The notes: a model not told the origin generated them from the sequence alone. Shown: positions 17,496 through 27,091, counted from the first letter of the stretch. The stretch is DNA of 64,000 nt from Bosea sp. OAE506 (GCF_040546595.1 NZ_JBEPOB010000001.1:3349001-3413000), one strand, 5' to 3'. A program made the numbers and translations.

Positions 17496-18496
17496 CAGGC
17501 GGCCTTGCCCATCATCGTGCTGGACGGTTCGACCAGATGGCAGGCGACACGGCGGCCAAAGCCCTGTTCGACGGATCGCAGCACGGGGGCCTCCCGCTTG
17601 CAGCGGTCGATGGCCAGCGGACAGCGCGGATGGAAGCTGCAGCCGCCCGGTCGATCGGCAGGGTTTGGTGGCTCGCCCGTCAGCACGATCCGCGCCTGGC
17701 CGCTGTTGCGCTTGGTCACCGGTGCCGCCGAAACCAGGGCGCGCGTATAGGGGTGCAACGGCGCGGCGAAGAGATCATCCGCGTCACCTTCCTCGACGAA
17801 ATCGCCGAGATACATCACCGCCACGCGGTTGGAGACCTGCCGCACCACGCGCAGATCATGACTTATGAACAGCATGGCGAGGCCGAACTCGGCCTGCAGA
17901 TCGACCAGCAGATTGACCACCTGGGCCTGGATCGACACGTCGAGCGCCGAGACGGGCTCGTCGCAGACCAGAAAGTCGGGCCTCGTCATCAGGGCGCGCG
18001 CCAGGACGACGCGCTGGCGCTGGCCGCCGGACAGTTCGTGCGGATAGCGGGTCATCTGCTCGGACGACAGCCCGACGCGGGCAAGCATTTCCTGCGCCAG
18101 CCGAAGGCGCTGGGCCTGTTCGCCGATGCGGTGGATGTCGAGCGGCTCCTGCACCTGGACGACGACCGGCAGGCGGCGATCGAGCGCGCCGAGCGGGTCC
18201 TGATAGATCATCTGCATGCGCGCGCGCTGCGCCCGCCATGCGGGTGAGCCCGAGGTCAGCATCGGCTGGCCGGCAAAGCGCACCTCCCCTTCGTCCGGGG
18301 CCTCGAGCCCGAGCGCCATGCGGCCCATGGTGGACTTGCCGGAGCCGGACTCGCCGACGATGCCCAGCGTCTCGCCGGCGGCGATGCTGAAGCTGACGCG
18401 GTTGACCGCGCGAACCTGGGTGATCGCGCCGAACAGGCCACGCCGCGAACCATAGGTCCGCGACAGGTCCGTGGCGGTGAGAAGGGCTTCGCTCAT
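17495..18496 (-). CDS. Peptide-type ABC transporter ATP-binding protein (DppF/OppF family)
   Basis: 333 residues. Walker A is GESGSGKST, the signature LSGGQRQRV, Walker B FLVCDEPVSALD and the switch histidine lies in LFISHDLRVV. The C-terminal region has the oligopeptide-transporter tail GCSFHPRCPLAIDRC, which in this family can carry an iron-sulphur site. It powers import with the DppD-like partner encoded just upstream (4-base overlap). Confidence 0.93.
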   Translation of the reverse strand: MSEALLTATDLSRTYGSRRGLFGAITQVRAVNRVSFSIAAGETLGIVGESGSGKSTMGRMALGLEAPDEGEVRFAGQPMLTSGSPAWRAQRARMQMIYQDPLGALDRRLPVVVQVQEPLDIHRIGEQAQRLRLAQEMLARVGLSSEQMTRYPHELSGGQRQRVVLARALMTRPDFLVCDEPVSALDVSIQAQVVNLLVDLQAEFGLAMLFISHDLRVVRQVSNRVAVMYLGDFVEEGDADDLFAAPLHPYTRALVSAAPVTKRNSGQARIVLTGEPPNPADRPGGCSFHPRCPLAIDRCKREAPVLRSVEQGFGRRVACHLVEPSSTMMGKAA

Positions 18497-19485
18497 GCCA
18501 GCTCGAGCTCGCGCTCGACGACGGATGCCGGAACCTCCGGTTCGAATACGCAGGCCACGCGCCTGCCGGTCTCGGGGTTGCGCAAGGCGGGCACCGCCTC
18601 CCGGCAGATCTCGGCCGCCTGCGTGCAGCGCGGCGCGAACGCGCAGCCCTTGGGCAGCGCGCGGGGATCGGGCACTACGCCCGGAATGGAGACCAGCTTG
18701 CGGCGCGGCCCCCCGAGCGGAGGCAGGGAATTCAGCAGACCCTGTGCGTAGGGATGCCGGGGCGCGTCGAACAGCTCGGCGGCCGGCGCTTCCTCGACGA
18801 TGCGGCCCGCATACATCACCGCGACCCTGTCGCAGGTCTCGGCGATGACGCCGAGGTCGTGGCTGATCAGCACCAGCGCCATGCCCATCTCGCGCCGCAC
18901 CGTGTTGATCAGGTCTAGGATCTGCGCCTGGATGGTCACGTCGAGTGCCGTGGTCGGCTCGTCGGCCACCAGGATGTCGGGCGCGCCGGCCAGCGCCATC
19001 GCAATCATGACGCGCTGGTTCTGCCCGCCGGAGAATTCGTGCGGATAGGCCGAGAGCCGCCGTTCCGCGTCAGGAATCCCGACGAGATCGAACAGCCGCT
19101 TGGCCTCGGCCCTGATCGCCCGGCCGGACAGCCCGCGGTGCAGCGACAAGGCCTCGCCGATCTGCGTGCCGACCTTGAGCACCGGGTTGAGCGCACTCGT
19201 CGGGTCCTGGAAGATCATCGCGACGCGGCCGCCGCGCACCTTGTCGAGCGCAGCGGGGCTCGCGCCCACCAGTTCGAGACCATCGAGCCTGGCGCTGCCG
19301 GAGACCTGTGCCTTGCCGGGCAACAGGCCGAGCGCCGCGAGCCAGGTCACGGACTTGCCCGATCCCGACTCGCCGACGAGGCCGAGCGCCTCGCCCTTGC
19401 CGATCGACAGATCGATGCCGTGCAGGACGGTCACGCCATCGAAGCGAACCGTCAGGCCAGACAGGGTGAGACGCGTGGAGGCCAT
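18493..19485 (-). CDS. Peptide-type ABC transporter ATP-binding protein (DppD/OppD family)
   Basis: 330 residues. Walker A is GESGSGKSV, the signature is FSGGQNQRV (a mild variant of LSGGQ), Walker [13 protein letters not shown], and the H-loop lies in LISHDLGVI. The C-terminal tail [15 protein letters not shown] is the oligopeptide-transporter cysteine region. It follows the binding-protein gene after 15 bases and overlaps the second ATPase gene, giving a complete importer of binding protein, two ATPases and two permeases. Confidence 0.93.
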   Translation of the reverse strand: MASTRLTLSGLTVRFDGVTVLHGIDLSIGKGEALGLVGESGSGKSVTWLAALGLLPGKAQVSGSARLDGLELVGASPAALDKVRGGRVAMIFQDPTSALNPVLKVGTQIGEALSLHRGLSGRAIRAEAKRLFDLVGIPDAERRLSAYPHEFSGGQNQRVMIAMALAGAPDILVADEPTTALDVTIQAQILDLINTVRREMGMALVLISHDLGVIAETCDRVAVMYAGRIVEEAPAAELFDAPRHPYAQGLLNSLPPLGGPRRKLVSIPGVVPDPRALPKGCAFAPRCTQAAEICREAVPALRNPETGRRVACVFEPEVPASVVERELELA

Positions 19486-19500
19486 CTGCCCGCCCGCGCC

Positions 19501-21135
19501 TCAAACATAGTTGCCGGGCCGGAAGTCCATGGCGAAGGCCGGCGACGCCTTCCACTGCAAGGCCTTGGGCTTGGCGGTGAAGGTCGCGTTCTGGTGCAGC
19601 ACCGTATAGGCGGGGTCCTCGCGCTCGCAGATTTCCAGCATGCGGCGGAAGGCGGTGCGGCGGCGGGCCCGGTCGGTTGAGGTCTCCAGCACCTCGCAGA
19701 GCTGGTTCATTTCCGTGTTGGTCCACTCGCCGATCTGCTGCTGCTGGCCGTTGGGCCCGTGCTGGTTGACGATGGACGACACCGGATCGCTGAAGGGGGC
19801 GGAGTTCGACCAGTCGCGCACCGCACGGCTGTCGTTGCGCTGCATGATCTGCGACCAGTTCTCGACCGTGTTGATCTGCACGTTGAGGCCGACCGAGCGC
19901 CACATCTCCGTGAGGATCTGCGCGGTGGCGTTCTGGTTGGTGTAGTAGTTGTTCAGCAGGCGGTAGGGGATCGGGTCGCCCTTGTAGCCGGCTTGCTTGA
20001 GGAGGTCGGCCGCGAGCTTCGGGTTGTACTCGGGCACCGTCCAGTCGGCGTGGAACATGTCGCCGTAATATTCCCACTGCAGCCCGGCCGGCACCTTGGT
20101 CCGGCCCGCCCAGAGCGAGTCGACGATGGCCTGCCGGTCGATGGCGTGAGTGAAGGCGCGGCGCACCAGCGGGTTCTGCAACTGGGCATGGTTCTTGTCG
20201 AACACCGTCAGGCGGTGATTGAGGATGGTGCCGCCCTGCACCTCGAAGCCGGCGTTCTTCTCGATATCGCTGATCTGGTCGGGCGGGATGTCGCAGGCGA
20301 ACTGGTACTGGCCCGAGAGCAGGCCGGCGATGCGGCTCGGCACCTCGGGAACCTCGACGAAGCGGATCCGCTTCAGCGGCGGCCGGCCGCCCCAGTAGTC
20401 GTCATGGGCCTCGAGCGTGAGCGAATTGTCCGGCCGGAACTCCACCACCTTGTAGGGGCCGGTCGTGATCGGTTTGCGGGCCCAGTCGAGATAGCTGGCG
20501 GCGTCTTCCCAGCCCTTGCGGCTCATGATGTCCGAGCCGTAGCGCGCCAGGCGGCCTTCCAGCGTCACGTCCGGCGTCGCGTTGTAGAAGCGGACGGTGT
20601 ACTTATCGATGGCGTCGACGCGCAGCAGGTCGGGCCAGGCCCGGCGCGCCACGGCCGGGATGTCGACCGGCAGTTCCTTGCCGGGACGCGGCGTCGGGAT
20701 CGTCTCGAAGGCCTTGATGGTCGAGCGGTTCTTGGCCTCGGTGTTCCCGAACATGCGCTCACGGGAGAAGGTGAAGACGACATCTTCGGCGGTCAGTTCG
20801 GCGCCGTTGTGGAATTTCACGCCCTGCCGCAGCTTGAGCTCGATCGTCTGGTCGTCGATGCGCTTCCACTCGGTGGCGAGGCCGGGGCGCGGCAGGAGGT
20901 TGCCGAGCCAGTCCTTGCCGATCAGCGGCTCCCAGAGCGAGGTGAAGAACACGCGCTCGCCGACATTGGACTGCTCGCGCAGCACGTCGAGCGTGTTGGA
21001 GTTGACGATCTTCTGCACCGCGATGGTGATCGAGGGGCGGTTGTCCGACTGGCCGATGGCGAATTGCGGCAGCGCGGATGCACCCAGCGTCGCCGCACCG
21101 AACTGAAGGGCCTTGCGTCGCGTGAAAGCGGCCAT
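19501..21135 (-). CDS. Peptide-type ABC transporter solute-binding protein (SBP family 5)
   Basis: 544 residues. The start at 21135 has GGAGA seven bases upstream and yields MAAFTRRKALQFGAATLGA, a Tat-like twin-arginine export signal. The mature protein has the family 5 pattern LKLRQGVKFHNGAELTAEDVVFTFSRE, followed by a central lobe and RRAFTHAIDRQAIVDSLWAG. Family members bind peptides, nickel, glycosides or other amphipathic ligands. It lies between the epimerase-like gene and the transporter ATPases. The partner enzymes suggest a phosphoester- or sugar-linked ligand rather than a peptide; this is an inference. Confidence 0.92.
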   Translation of the reverse strand: MAAFTRRKALQFGAATLGASALPQFAIGQSDNRPSITIAVQKIVNSNTLDVLREQSNVGERVFFTSLWEPLIGKDWLGNLLPRPGLATEWKRIDDQTIELKLRQGVKFHNGAELTAEDVVFTFSRERMFGNTEAKNRSTIKAFETIPTPRPGKELPVDIPAVARRAWPDLLRVDAIDKYTVRFYNATPDVTLEGRLARYGSDIMSRKGWEDAASYLDWARKPITTGPYKVVEFRPDNSLTLEAHDDYWGGRPPLKRIRFVEVPEVPSRIAGLLSGQYQFACDIPPDQISDIEKNAGFEVQGGTILNHRLTVFDKNHAQLQNPLVRRAFTHAIDRQAIVDSLWAGRTKVPAGLQWEYYGDMFHADWTVPEYNPKLAADLLKQAGYKGDPIPYRLLNNYYTNQNATAQILTEMWRSVGLNVQINTVENWSQIMQRNDSRAVRDWSNSAPFSDPVSSIVNQHGPNGQQQQIGEWTNTEMNQLCEVLETSTDRARRRTAFRRMLEICEREDPAYTVLHQNATFTAKPKALQWKASPAFAMDFRPGNYV

Positions 21136-21278
21136 GACAGTCTCTCCGTTGATTGAATGGGCGATTGCGAACGCCGTCGGGTCCGCCGGGACCCAAGCCT
21201 GGGTCCGCGGCGCCATGGCTTCGAACGCTAGTCAGCCAGAGCAACAGCTGGATGACAGGGCGGTGGGATGCGGTGCCG

Positions 21279-22106
21279 TTACTGCGCCAGGCCCAGCGCG
21301 ATCAGGTGATCCGCGCCTGCCCTGACGGTTTCCTTGTTGCGGACCTCGAGGATCAGGCGCGGGTTGCTGCTCAGCCGCTCGAGCGCGCGGAATACGGCCT
21401 GCCAGCGGATATTGCCTTCGCCCGGATTCCAATGGCGGTCGGCATAGCCGTCGGTGTCCTGAAGATGGACGTGGTGGAGCATGTCGCCCGCGGCATGGAC
21501 GAAATAGTCGACCGGCGGGGCCCCGGTCGAGCCATGGGCATAATTGGCGTGGCCGGTATCGATCGAGACGCGGACGAACTCGCTGTCGAAGGAGCGGGCG
21601 AGATCGACGCGGATATGGGCGTCCTTATCCTCGATGTTCTCGATGACGAGGACGACACCCATATCGGCCGCACGACGGACGGCGTCACCGATGGACGCAT
21701 GCGTCAGCTCAACGGTCAGCTGGCGCGCATCCTGATGATCGTCGAGATTGTTGTAGTCCCACGTCGTGTAGGGCGAATGGATCACCATCTGCGTCGCGCC
21801 GAGATGGGCGCAGACATCCAGGCCCTGATGCATGCGCTTGCCGACGATGGCGCGCACATCGGGGTCTTTCGAGGCGATGTTGAAGCCCCAGAACGGGCCG
21901 TGGATTCCGAGGCGACCGGTATGGCCGTCGAGCGTCTTCAGGACATCGTCGGCCAGCGGCTTCCAGTCGCCGTTCAGGACGTCGGCGAGAAAGAAATCCT
22001 GCACCTCGACATCGCGCTGCCTGTCGAGGATCCAGTCGCGGTGCAGGCGGAGGCCGGCGAGCGGGAGCGCGACGCCGAGGACGGGCAGGGATTTGTGCGA
22101 AGACAT
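21279..22106 (-). CDS. Sugar phosphate isomerase/epimerase-like TIM-barrel protein
   Basis: 275 residues of the xylose-isomerase-like/AP endonuclease 2 superfamily. Strand-end motifs expected for the metal site are visible: GIHGPFWGFNI, MVIHSPYTTWDYNN, VLVIENIEDKD (glutamate ligand), SIDTGHANYAHG, HHVHLQDTDG and the terminal LILEVRN. Such proteins isomerise or epimerise sugars and inositol derivatives, or act as decarboxylases. It is the first gene of the operon with the peptide-type importer and the phosphodiesterase-like enzyme, 143 bases upstream of the binding-protein gene. The precise substrate cannot be read from sequence. Confidence 0.83.
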   Translation of the reverse strand: MSSHKSLPVLGVALPLAGLRLHRDWILDRQRDVEVQDFFLADVLNGDWKPLADDVLKTLDGHTGRLGIHGPFWGFNIASKDPDVRAIVGKRMHQGLDVCAHLGATQMVIHSPYTTWDYNNLDDHQDARQLTVELTHASIGDAVRRAADMGVVLVIENIEDKDAHIRVDLARSFDSEFVRVSIDTGHANYAHGSTGAPPVDYFVHAAGDMLHHVHLQDTDGYADRHWNPGEGNIRWQAVFRALERLSSNPRLILEVRNKETVRAGADHLIALGLAQ

Positions 22107-22565
22107 GGGGACGGTCCGGAAAGACGGGAAATCGGATCGGGGCCTTGGCCAGGTCCCTGCAGGCAGTCGTTGCTGCCTCGGCGGGGACTAAGCCCTCCGG
22201 CGGTGACGCCCGGATGACAGCGCCCAGCAAAATCCGTGAAAGAGGCGGACTTTTTCCAATTTATCTAGCCGGCTATCCGAAGGCGCCTCACGGCCTGGGG
22301 ACGGTGCCCTAGGGGGCGCCGGCACGGTGCCGAAACTCGTCCAAGAAGACGATGGGATCGCCGACCTGCGAGGTCGGCCGTCGGCCCGATCAGCGCAGTA
22401 ACGTGCCAGCGCTGGTCGGTCAGCCGATCAGGCGGGCTTACGCGATATGCCTGCGCAAGGGCCGTGGCGGCATGCTGGTGGTGGTGCCGCCGACATCGGT
22501 TTGTGCAGGGCTGGCTCGGCAGCATGCCCGTCTTGTCAGAAATTCGGTCGGCCCGGAGCGTCGAG
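22107..22565. other. Gene-free interval with GC-rich inverted repeats
   Basis: 459 bases between the epimerase start and the second TRAP permease stop. It should hold the promoter of the 14-22 kb operon, but no convincing -35/-10 pair was found. Two hairpins stand out: CGGCACGGTGCCG at 22320-22332 and CCGACCT-GCG-AGGTCGG at 22361-22377; neither is followed by a T-run. Short open frames exist but none resembles a known protein. It may contain remnants of a lost gene. Confidence 0.4.
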
Positions 22566-23849
22566 TCAATTCAACACGAGCCGGGGCAGCCAAAGCACAA
22601 CCTCGGGGATGAAGGTGATGATCACCAGCACGCCGAAGCCGACGCCGAGGAAGGGCAGCACTTCGCGCACAACCCGCTCGATCTTCACCTGGGCGAAGTT
22701 GCCGCAGATGTAGAGGAGAATGCCGACCGGCGGCGTCAGCAGGCCGAGCATCAGGTTGAAGACGATGACCAGCCCGAAATGCACGAGGTCGATGCCGACC
22801 GCCTCGACGATCGGGATCAGCACCGGGATCAGGATGATCATGGCCGCGATTGCTTCCATAAAGCAGCCGACGATCAGCAGCAGCACGTTGATCAGGATCA
22901 GGATGACCCAGGGATTGTTCGAGAAGGCACCGATCCACGCGGCGATCTCGCGCGGCAGGCCGCTTACCGCCATCAGCCAGCCGAAGCCGGCAGCAAAGGC
23001 GATGATGATCATGACGACGGCGGAATCGAGCCCGCTCTGGACGCAGATGCTCCAGAGCTGGCGCCAGGAGAGCTCGCGATGGATCACCATCGCGACGAAG
23101 AGCGCATAGAGCACGGCCACGGCGGCGCTTTCGGTCACGGTGACCACGCCGCCGGTGACGCCGAACAGGATGACGAAGGGCATCATCAGTGCCCAGATCG
23201 CCTTGCTGCCGGAGCGCAGCACCTCGCGCATCGGCACGGCTTCGTGGACCGGGTATTTGCGGGCGCGCGAGATCATGTAGACGGCGACAGCAAGCCCGCC
23301 GCCGAGCAGAAGGCCGGGAATGACGCCGCCGAGGAACAGGGCGGCGACCGAGACGCCCTTGCCGACTGACAGGGCATAGATCACCAGCGGGATCGAGGGC
23401 GGGATGATCGGCCCCATCACCGAGGCAGAGGCCGTGATGGCGGCGGCATAGCCCGGGTCGTAGCCCGAGCGCTTCATGCCGGGAATCAGCACCTTGCCCA
23501 ACGCGGTCGCATCGGCGACCGCCGAGCCTGAGACGCCGGAGAAGACCATGCAGGACATCACGGTGGTAAGGCCCAGCCCGCCACTGAAGCGGCCGACGCA
23601 GGCATTGGCGAAGCTGATGATGCGGGCGGTGATGCCGCCGACATTCATGATGTTGCCGGCCAGGATGAAGAAGGGGATCGCCAGCAGCGAATAGGAATCC
23701 GCGCCGATCAGCGCCCGCTGCACGAAGACCGAGAACGGCAGCGTCGGGTGGTTGGCGATCGTCATGACGGCAGCGAGCGCCATCGCGAAGGCGATGGGCA
23801 GGCCCAGCATCATCATCACGCCGAAGGAGAGCATCAGCACGCCGGCCAT
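22566..23849 (-). CDS. TRAP transporter large permease (DctM family)
   Basis: 427 residues, highly hydrophobic, with DctM landmarks: MMMLGLPIAFAMALAAV at the start, YSLLAIPFFILAGNIMN, GVSGSAVADATALGKVLIPGMKRSGY and SASVMGPIIPPSIPLVIY, and the C-terminal HFGLVIVFNLMLGLLTPPVG. AGGAGA precedes the ATG at 23849, which excludes the longer upstream frame. It lies 11 bases after the small permease gene and completes the second TRAP system of the window. Confidence 0.93.
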   Translation of the reverse strand: MAGVLMLSFGVMMMLGLPIAFAMALAAVMTIANHPTLPFSVFVQRALIGADSYSLLAIPFFILAGNIMNVGGITARIISFANACVGRFSGGLGLTTVMSCMVFSGVSGSAVADATALGKVLIPGMKRSGYDPGYAAAITASASVMGPIIPPSIPLVIYALSVGKGVSVAALFLGGVIPGLLLGGGLAVAVYMISRARKYPVHEAVPMREVLRSGSKAIWALMMPFVILFGVTGGVVTVTESAAVAVLYALFVAMVIHRELSWRQLWSICVQSGLDSAVVMIIIAFAAGFGWLMAVSGLPREIAAWIGAFSNNPWVILILINVLLLIVGCFMEAIAAMIILIPVLIPIVEAVGIDLVHFGLVIVFNLMLGLLTPPVGILLYICGNFAQVKIERVVREVLPFLGVGFGVLVIITFIPEVVLWLPRLVLN

Positions 23850-23860
23850 CGGATCGTCTC

Positions 23861-24376
23861 CTAGAGGTGCACGTCGCCGAGCGGATCGCGCCGGGCCGGG
23901 TCGAACAGCTTTTCGATCCAGAACACGATCATCAGCGCGGCGCAGAACGGCGCGGCGAAATAGAAGGAGGCGGGGCTGATCTCGAGCGCCCCAAAGGTCT
24001 GGCCGAGCGTGCCGATCGAGATCTGCAGTCCGAACCAGAGCATCAAAACGGCGAGCAACAGGACAAGGCCCTGGTTGAGCCAGAGCAGCAGCGCCTGCAG
24101 CCGCTGCGGCAGCATCAGCACGAACATGTCGATCGCGATGTGCAGCATGTTGCGGTAGAGCACCGCTGCGCCCGCGAAGACCGACCAGACGAACAGGATC
24201 CGGCAGACCTGCTCGGTCCACGACAGCGGTCTATCAAGCCCGTAGCGATACCAGACGGCCGCGATCGTGATCAGCACGATGGCTGCGATCGAGCCGCCGA
24301 CGATGGCGCGCGCCGTCCATTCACACAGGTCGCAGAGCCTGCGCCAAAGCGCTGGCAGGCCGGTCAGAGGCTGCAT
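23861..24376 (-). CDS. TRAP transporter small permease (DctQ family)
   Basis: 171 residues with four membrane segments (around 26-45, 60-78, 98-118 and 142-160). The helix 1-2 region IAAVWYRYGLDRPLSWTEQVCRI matches DctQ, including the conserved tryptophan-glutamate pair. It forms the membrane complex with the downstream DctM. AGGA lies upstream of the start. A perfect nine-base hairpin lies between it and the dctP gene upstream. Confidence 0.9.
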   Translation of the reverse strand: MQPLTGLPALWRRLCDLCEWTARAIVGGSIAAIVLITIAAVWYRYGLDRPLSWTEQVCRILFVWSVFAGAAVLYRNMLHIAIDMFVLMLPQRLQALLLWLNQGLVLLLAVLMLWFGLQISIGTLGQTFGALEISPASFYFAAPFCAALMIVFWIEKLFDPARRDPLGDVHL

Positions 24377-24403
24377 GGCAATCCTGTCACGCGAGGAAGG
24401 GTT

Positions 24404-24425
24404 GCCGGGCCCGCAAGGGCCCGGC
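24404..24425 (-). promoter_or_regulatory. Intercistronic hairpin after binding-protein gene
   Basis: GCCGGGCCC / GGGCCCGGC, a perfect nine-base stem with a four-base loop (TTGC in the transcript), starting 14 bases after the dctP stop. There is no T-run. It is placed to stabilise the dctP message or to reduce read-through into the permease genes. Confidence 0.65.
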
Positions 24426-24439
24426 TGCTGTGGCGGCGA

Positions 24440-25435
24440 TCAGGCGATCGTCTTGATCCGATCGACCCATTTCTTCACATGGGCGAACTCGGTCTCCATG
24501 CCTTCGAGCGTCTTGCGGAAGGCATCCTTGTCGACATCGTTGATCGCGATGTTCTTGGCCTTGACCAAAGCGAGGATGCGTTCGTCGTCTGCAATGACCT
24601 TCGGACGCAGCGTGTCCTCCATGTCGCGGGCGGCCTGGACGAGGGCCTTGCGCTGGTCCTCGTTGACCGCGCGGAAGCTCGCTTCCGAGATCACGATCAT
24701 ATTGTCCTGCATCATGTGCTCGGTCAGCGCGAGATTCTTGTTCACGTCGAAGATGCCGCCGTTGAAGGTCAGCGCCATCGGGTTTTCCTGGCCCTCGATC
24801 ACGCCCGACTTCAGCGCCTGGAACACCTCGGGCCAAGCCAGCGGCGTCGGCGAGGCGCCGAAGCGCTCGAAGGTCCGGCGCCACATGGTGGTTTCCGGCA
24901 CGCGGATCTTGAAGCCCTTGAGATCGGCCGGCGTCTTGACGAGGCGGCTGGACGAGAGTTGGCGCGGCATGCGCGGGATGGCGCCTAGCGGGCGCAGCTT
25001 GGCCTGCGCCGCGACGTCATTGCCGTACTCGGCCATGATTGCGGTCATGACCGTGTCCTTGTGGGCGACGTTCTTGAACAGATAGGGATAGGTAAAGACC
25101 TCGGCCGGCTTGTACCAGCCGGCCAGCAGCGCGGCGCCCGGCGTGGCGACATGGATCGAGCCCTGCAGCAGCCCCTCGACATTCTCGCGCTCGCCGCCGA
25201 GCGCGCCGGCATGGTGAGAGGCGATATCGATCTGGCCCTTGGTCAGCTCCTTCACGCGGGTGGCGAAGACATCAAGGCTCTGGGCGATGAAGTCGGTCTG
25301 CGGCGTCGCCGAGGCGCCAATCCATTTCAGTTGCTGCGCCCGCAGCACGCCCGGCATGGCGACCATCGCCGCACCGGTTGCGAGGCCGGCGAGTGCCGCG
25401 CGGCGGGTCGGAAAGCTTCGTCCCTTGGTCGTCAT
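24440..25435 (-). CDS. TRAP transporter solute-binding protein (DctP family)
   Basis: 331 residues. The N-terminus MTTKGRSFPTRRAALAGLATGAAM has a twin-arginine motif and a signal-like core ending VLRAQQ. The mature domain has ATPQTDFIAQSLDVFATRVKELTKGQI, the family arginine region LKGFKIRVPETTMWRRTFERFGASPTPLAWPEVFQAL, and GVIEGQENP. The conserved arginine suggests a carboxylate ligand. It is co-directional with the SAF-domain oxidoreductase upstream (gap 84 bases), so the ligand is probably that enzyme's substrate or a precursor. Confidence 0.92.
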   Translation of the reverse strand: MTTKGRSFPTRRAALAGLATGAAMVAMPGVLRAQQLKWIGASATPQTDFIAQSLDVFATRVKELTKGQIDIASHHAGALGGERENVEGLLQGSIHVATPGAALLAGWYKPAEVFTYPYLFKNVAHKDTVMTAIMAEYGNDVAAQAKLRPLGAIPRMPRQLSSSRLVKTPADLKGFKIRVPETTMWRRTFERFGASPTPLAWPEVFQALKSGVIEGQENPMALTFNGGIFDVNKNLALTEHMMQDNMIVISEASFRAVNEDQRKALVQAARDMEDTLRPKVIADDERILALVKAKNIAINDVDKDAFRKTLEGMETEFAHVKKWVDRIKTIA

Positions 25436-25519
25436 GGGTGTTTCCTCCTCGGTTATGAACGGCCCGTTTTCGGGCTCGAATCCCATGCCGGCACGCACAG
25501 GCGCGCCGGCATGTCTTGC

Positions 25520-26878
25520 TCAGGCAGCCTTGGTATTGGGGCGGGCGAAGGCCGCCTCCATCTCGCGCCGGACCTTCACGGCGGTATTGTCCGGATCATA
25601 GGCGACATCGCTCCATTTCAGGCGCTGGCCCTCCGCCACGTCGATCTTCAGCTTGACGTTGTGGGCGAGGCCGAGTGGCAGATAGCCCTCGTCGAGCGAG
25701 GCCGTCGCGGGCGTCTGCTTGCCCCAGACGCAGAAGCCGCCCTCGCCGTCCAGCATTTCGCCGGCCTTGAGATTGCGCTTGGCGGTGGCGACGACATCCG
25801 AATTGAAGCAGATCGGCGCGCCCGTCGGCTCATGGCGCAGCGCGGCGGAGGCCACGGAGATGCCGAGCTCCAGGCCGATCATGTGGATCGGACGGTAGAG
25901 GCAGGAGTAGCGGCCGCTCTTGTCGGGCAGCATCGAATACTCGCGGAAGCACTCCTCGCTGTAGGCACTGTCGGATTCGAAGACGACATAGGTGCCCATG
26001 ACCAGGCTGTGAGGCACGTCCGTTCCATCGCGATAGACCGACGAGGTCACTTCGGTGACGCCGGCCCGCTCAAGCACGCCGCCGTCGGCCTTGGGCTTGC
26101 AGATCTCGGCATGCTCGAACCGCGTCGCCGGCGGGAAGGACAGGCCTTCCGTCTGCGATTCCAGTCCCGTGGCGTTGCAGACGGCCGTCATCTCGATGCC
26201 CGACTTCGTGCCGTCGACGAAGGAGTTGAACATCTTCGGATTGATCGAATTGCGATCCTTGATCTTCATGTACTTGTCGAGAATGTCCCAGACCGTGTCG
26301 GGCGTGGACTGGTGATAGGTCGGGTGGTAGCGCGTGCCCTTGCCGGCACTGACGACGCGAAAGCCCGAGGCGCGGGCCCAGTCGACATGGTCGGCGATCA
26401 GGGCCGGCTGGTCGCCCCAGGCCAGCGAATAGACGACGCCGGCCTCGCGTGCCTTGCGCGCCAGCAACGGGCCGGCGCAGGCATCGGCCTCGACATTGAC
26501 CATGACGATATGCTTGCCGTGGGCGATGGCGCGCATCGCGAAGCGGATGCCGGCGCCCGGATCGCCCGTCGCCTCGATGATGACCTCGACGCCGGGATGG
26601 TCGATCAGCGCGTCGCCGTCCTCGGTGACGAGTGTCGCGCCGTTCTTCAGCGCATCGTCGATCGAGGCGGCCGCGTACTGTTCTTCCGGCCAGCAGGCCA
26701 GCTTCAGCTGCGAGCGGGCACGGGCGGTGTTGAGATCGGCGACGCCGACGATGTGCATCCCGTCCGTGCTGCGGGCCTGGGAAAGGAACATGGTGCCGAA
26801 CTTGCCGGCGCCGATGATGGCGACGGTGACCGGCTTGCCGGTGGCCTTCCGTTCGAGAAGCAGTCTGTGCAGGTTCAT
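25520..26878 (-). CDS. NAD(P)-dependent oxidoreductase with homoserine-dehydrogenase-like Rossmann domain and SAF domain
   Basis: 452 residues. An N-terminal Rossmann fold (VTVAIIGAGKFGTM, residues 18-30) is followed by VEVIIEATGDPGAG and HGKHIVMVNVEAD, as in homoserine dehydrogenase and Gfo/Idh proteins. The last hundred residues, including AKRNLKAGEMLDGEGGFCVWG, look like an SAF domain as found in sialate synthases and altronate dehydratases. Relatives act on branched or acidic sugars, but this one has no assigned reaction. It is the first gene of a TRAP operon and divergent from a LysR gene, which supports a catabolic role. Confidence 0.8.
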   Translation of the reverse strand: MNLHRLLLERKATGKPVTVAIIGAGKFGTMFLSQARSTDGMHIVGVADLNTARARSQLKLACWPEEQYAAASIDDALKNGATLVTEDGDALIDHPGVEVIIEATGDPGAGIRFAMRAIAHGKHIVMVNVEADACAGPLLARKAREAGVVYSLAWGDQPALIADHVDWARASGFRVVSAGKGTRYHPTYHQSTPDTVWDILDKYMKIKDRNSINPKMFNSFVDGTKSGIEMTAVCNATGLESQTEGLSFPPATRFEHAEICKPKADGGVLERAGVTEVTSSVYRDGTDVPHSLVMGTYVVFESDSAYSEECFREYSMLPDKSGRYSCLYRPIHMIGLELGISVASAALRHEPTGAPICFNSDVVATAKRNLKAGEMLDGEGGFCVWGKQTPATASLDEGYLPLGLAHNVKLKIDVAEGQRLKWSDVAYDPDNTAVKVRREMEAAFARPNTKAA

Positions 26879-27072
26879 GCGCCGGTTCTTTCCTCACCAG
26901 GCCGACCACGGGGTCGGACGTCTCGTCATCGAGGAAGCGACGCAAAGGAAAAGGGTGGCCAACGCGGGCTGCGCGTCACCTGGCGCCGGTTGCTGGCGCA
27001 TTCTCCTCCCTGCGGGCCACAGCTTCTTTTGATGAGCTGCATTCCTCAAGTGATAGGCGTAGCATGGGGTCC

Positions 27073-27091
27073 GTTCGGGCGAAAAACGAAC
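27073..27091. promoter_or_regulatory. Inverted repeat, candidate LysR-type operator
   Basis: GTTCG-N9-CGAAC in the 246-base divergent gap between the SAF oxidoreductase gene and its neighbouring LysR gene, 34 bases from the LysR start. The symmetry and position fit an autoregulatory LysR site. The rest of the gap shows no other clear element. Confidence 0.4.

Noticed and set aside
22352..22612. An 86-codon frame in the large gap
   Set aside because: No ribosome site, no resemblance to known proteins, and it runs into the 3' end of the opposing TRAP permease gene.
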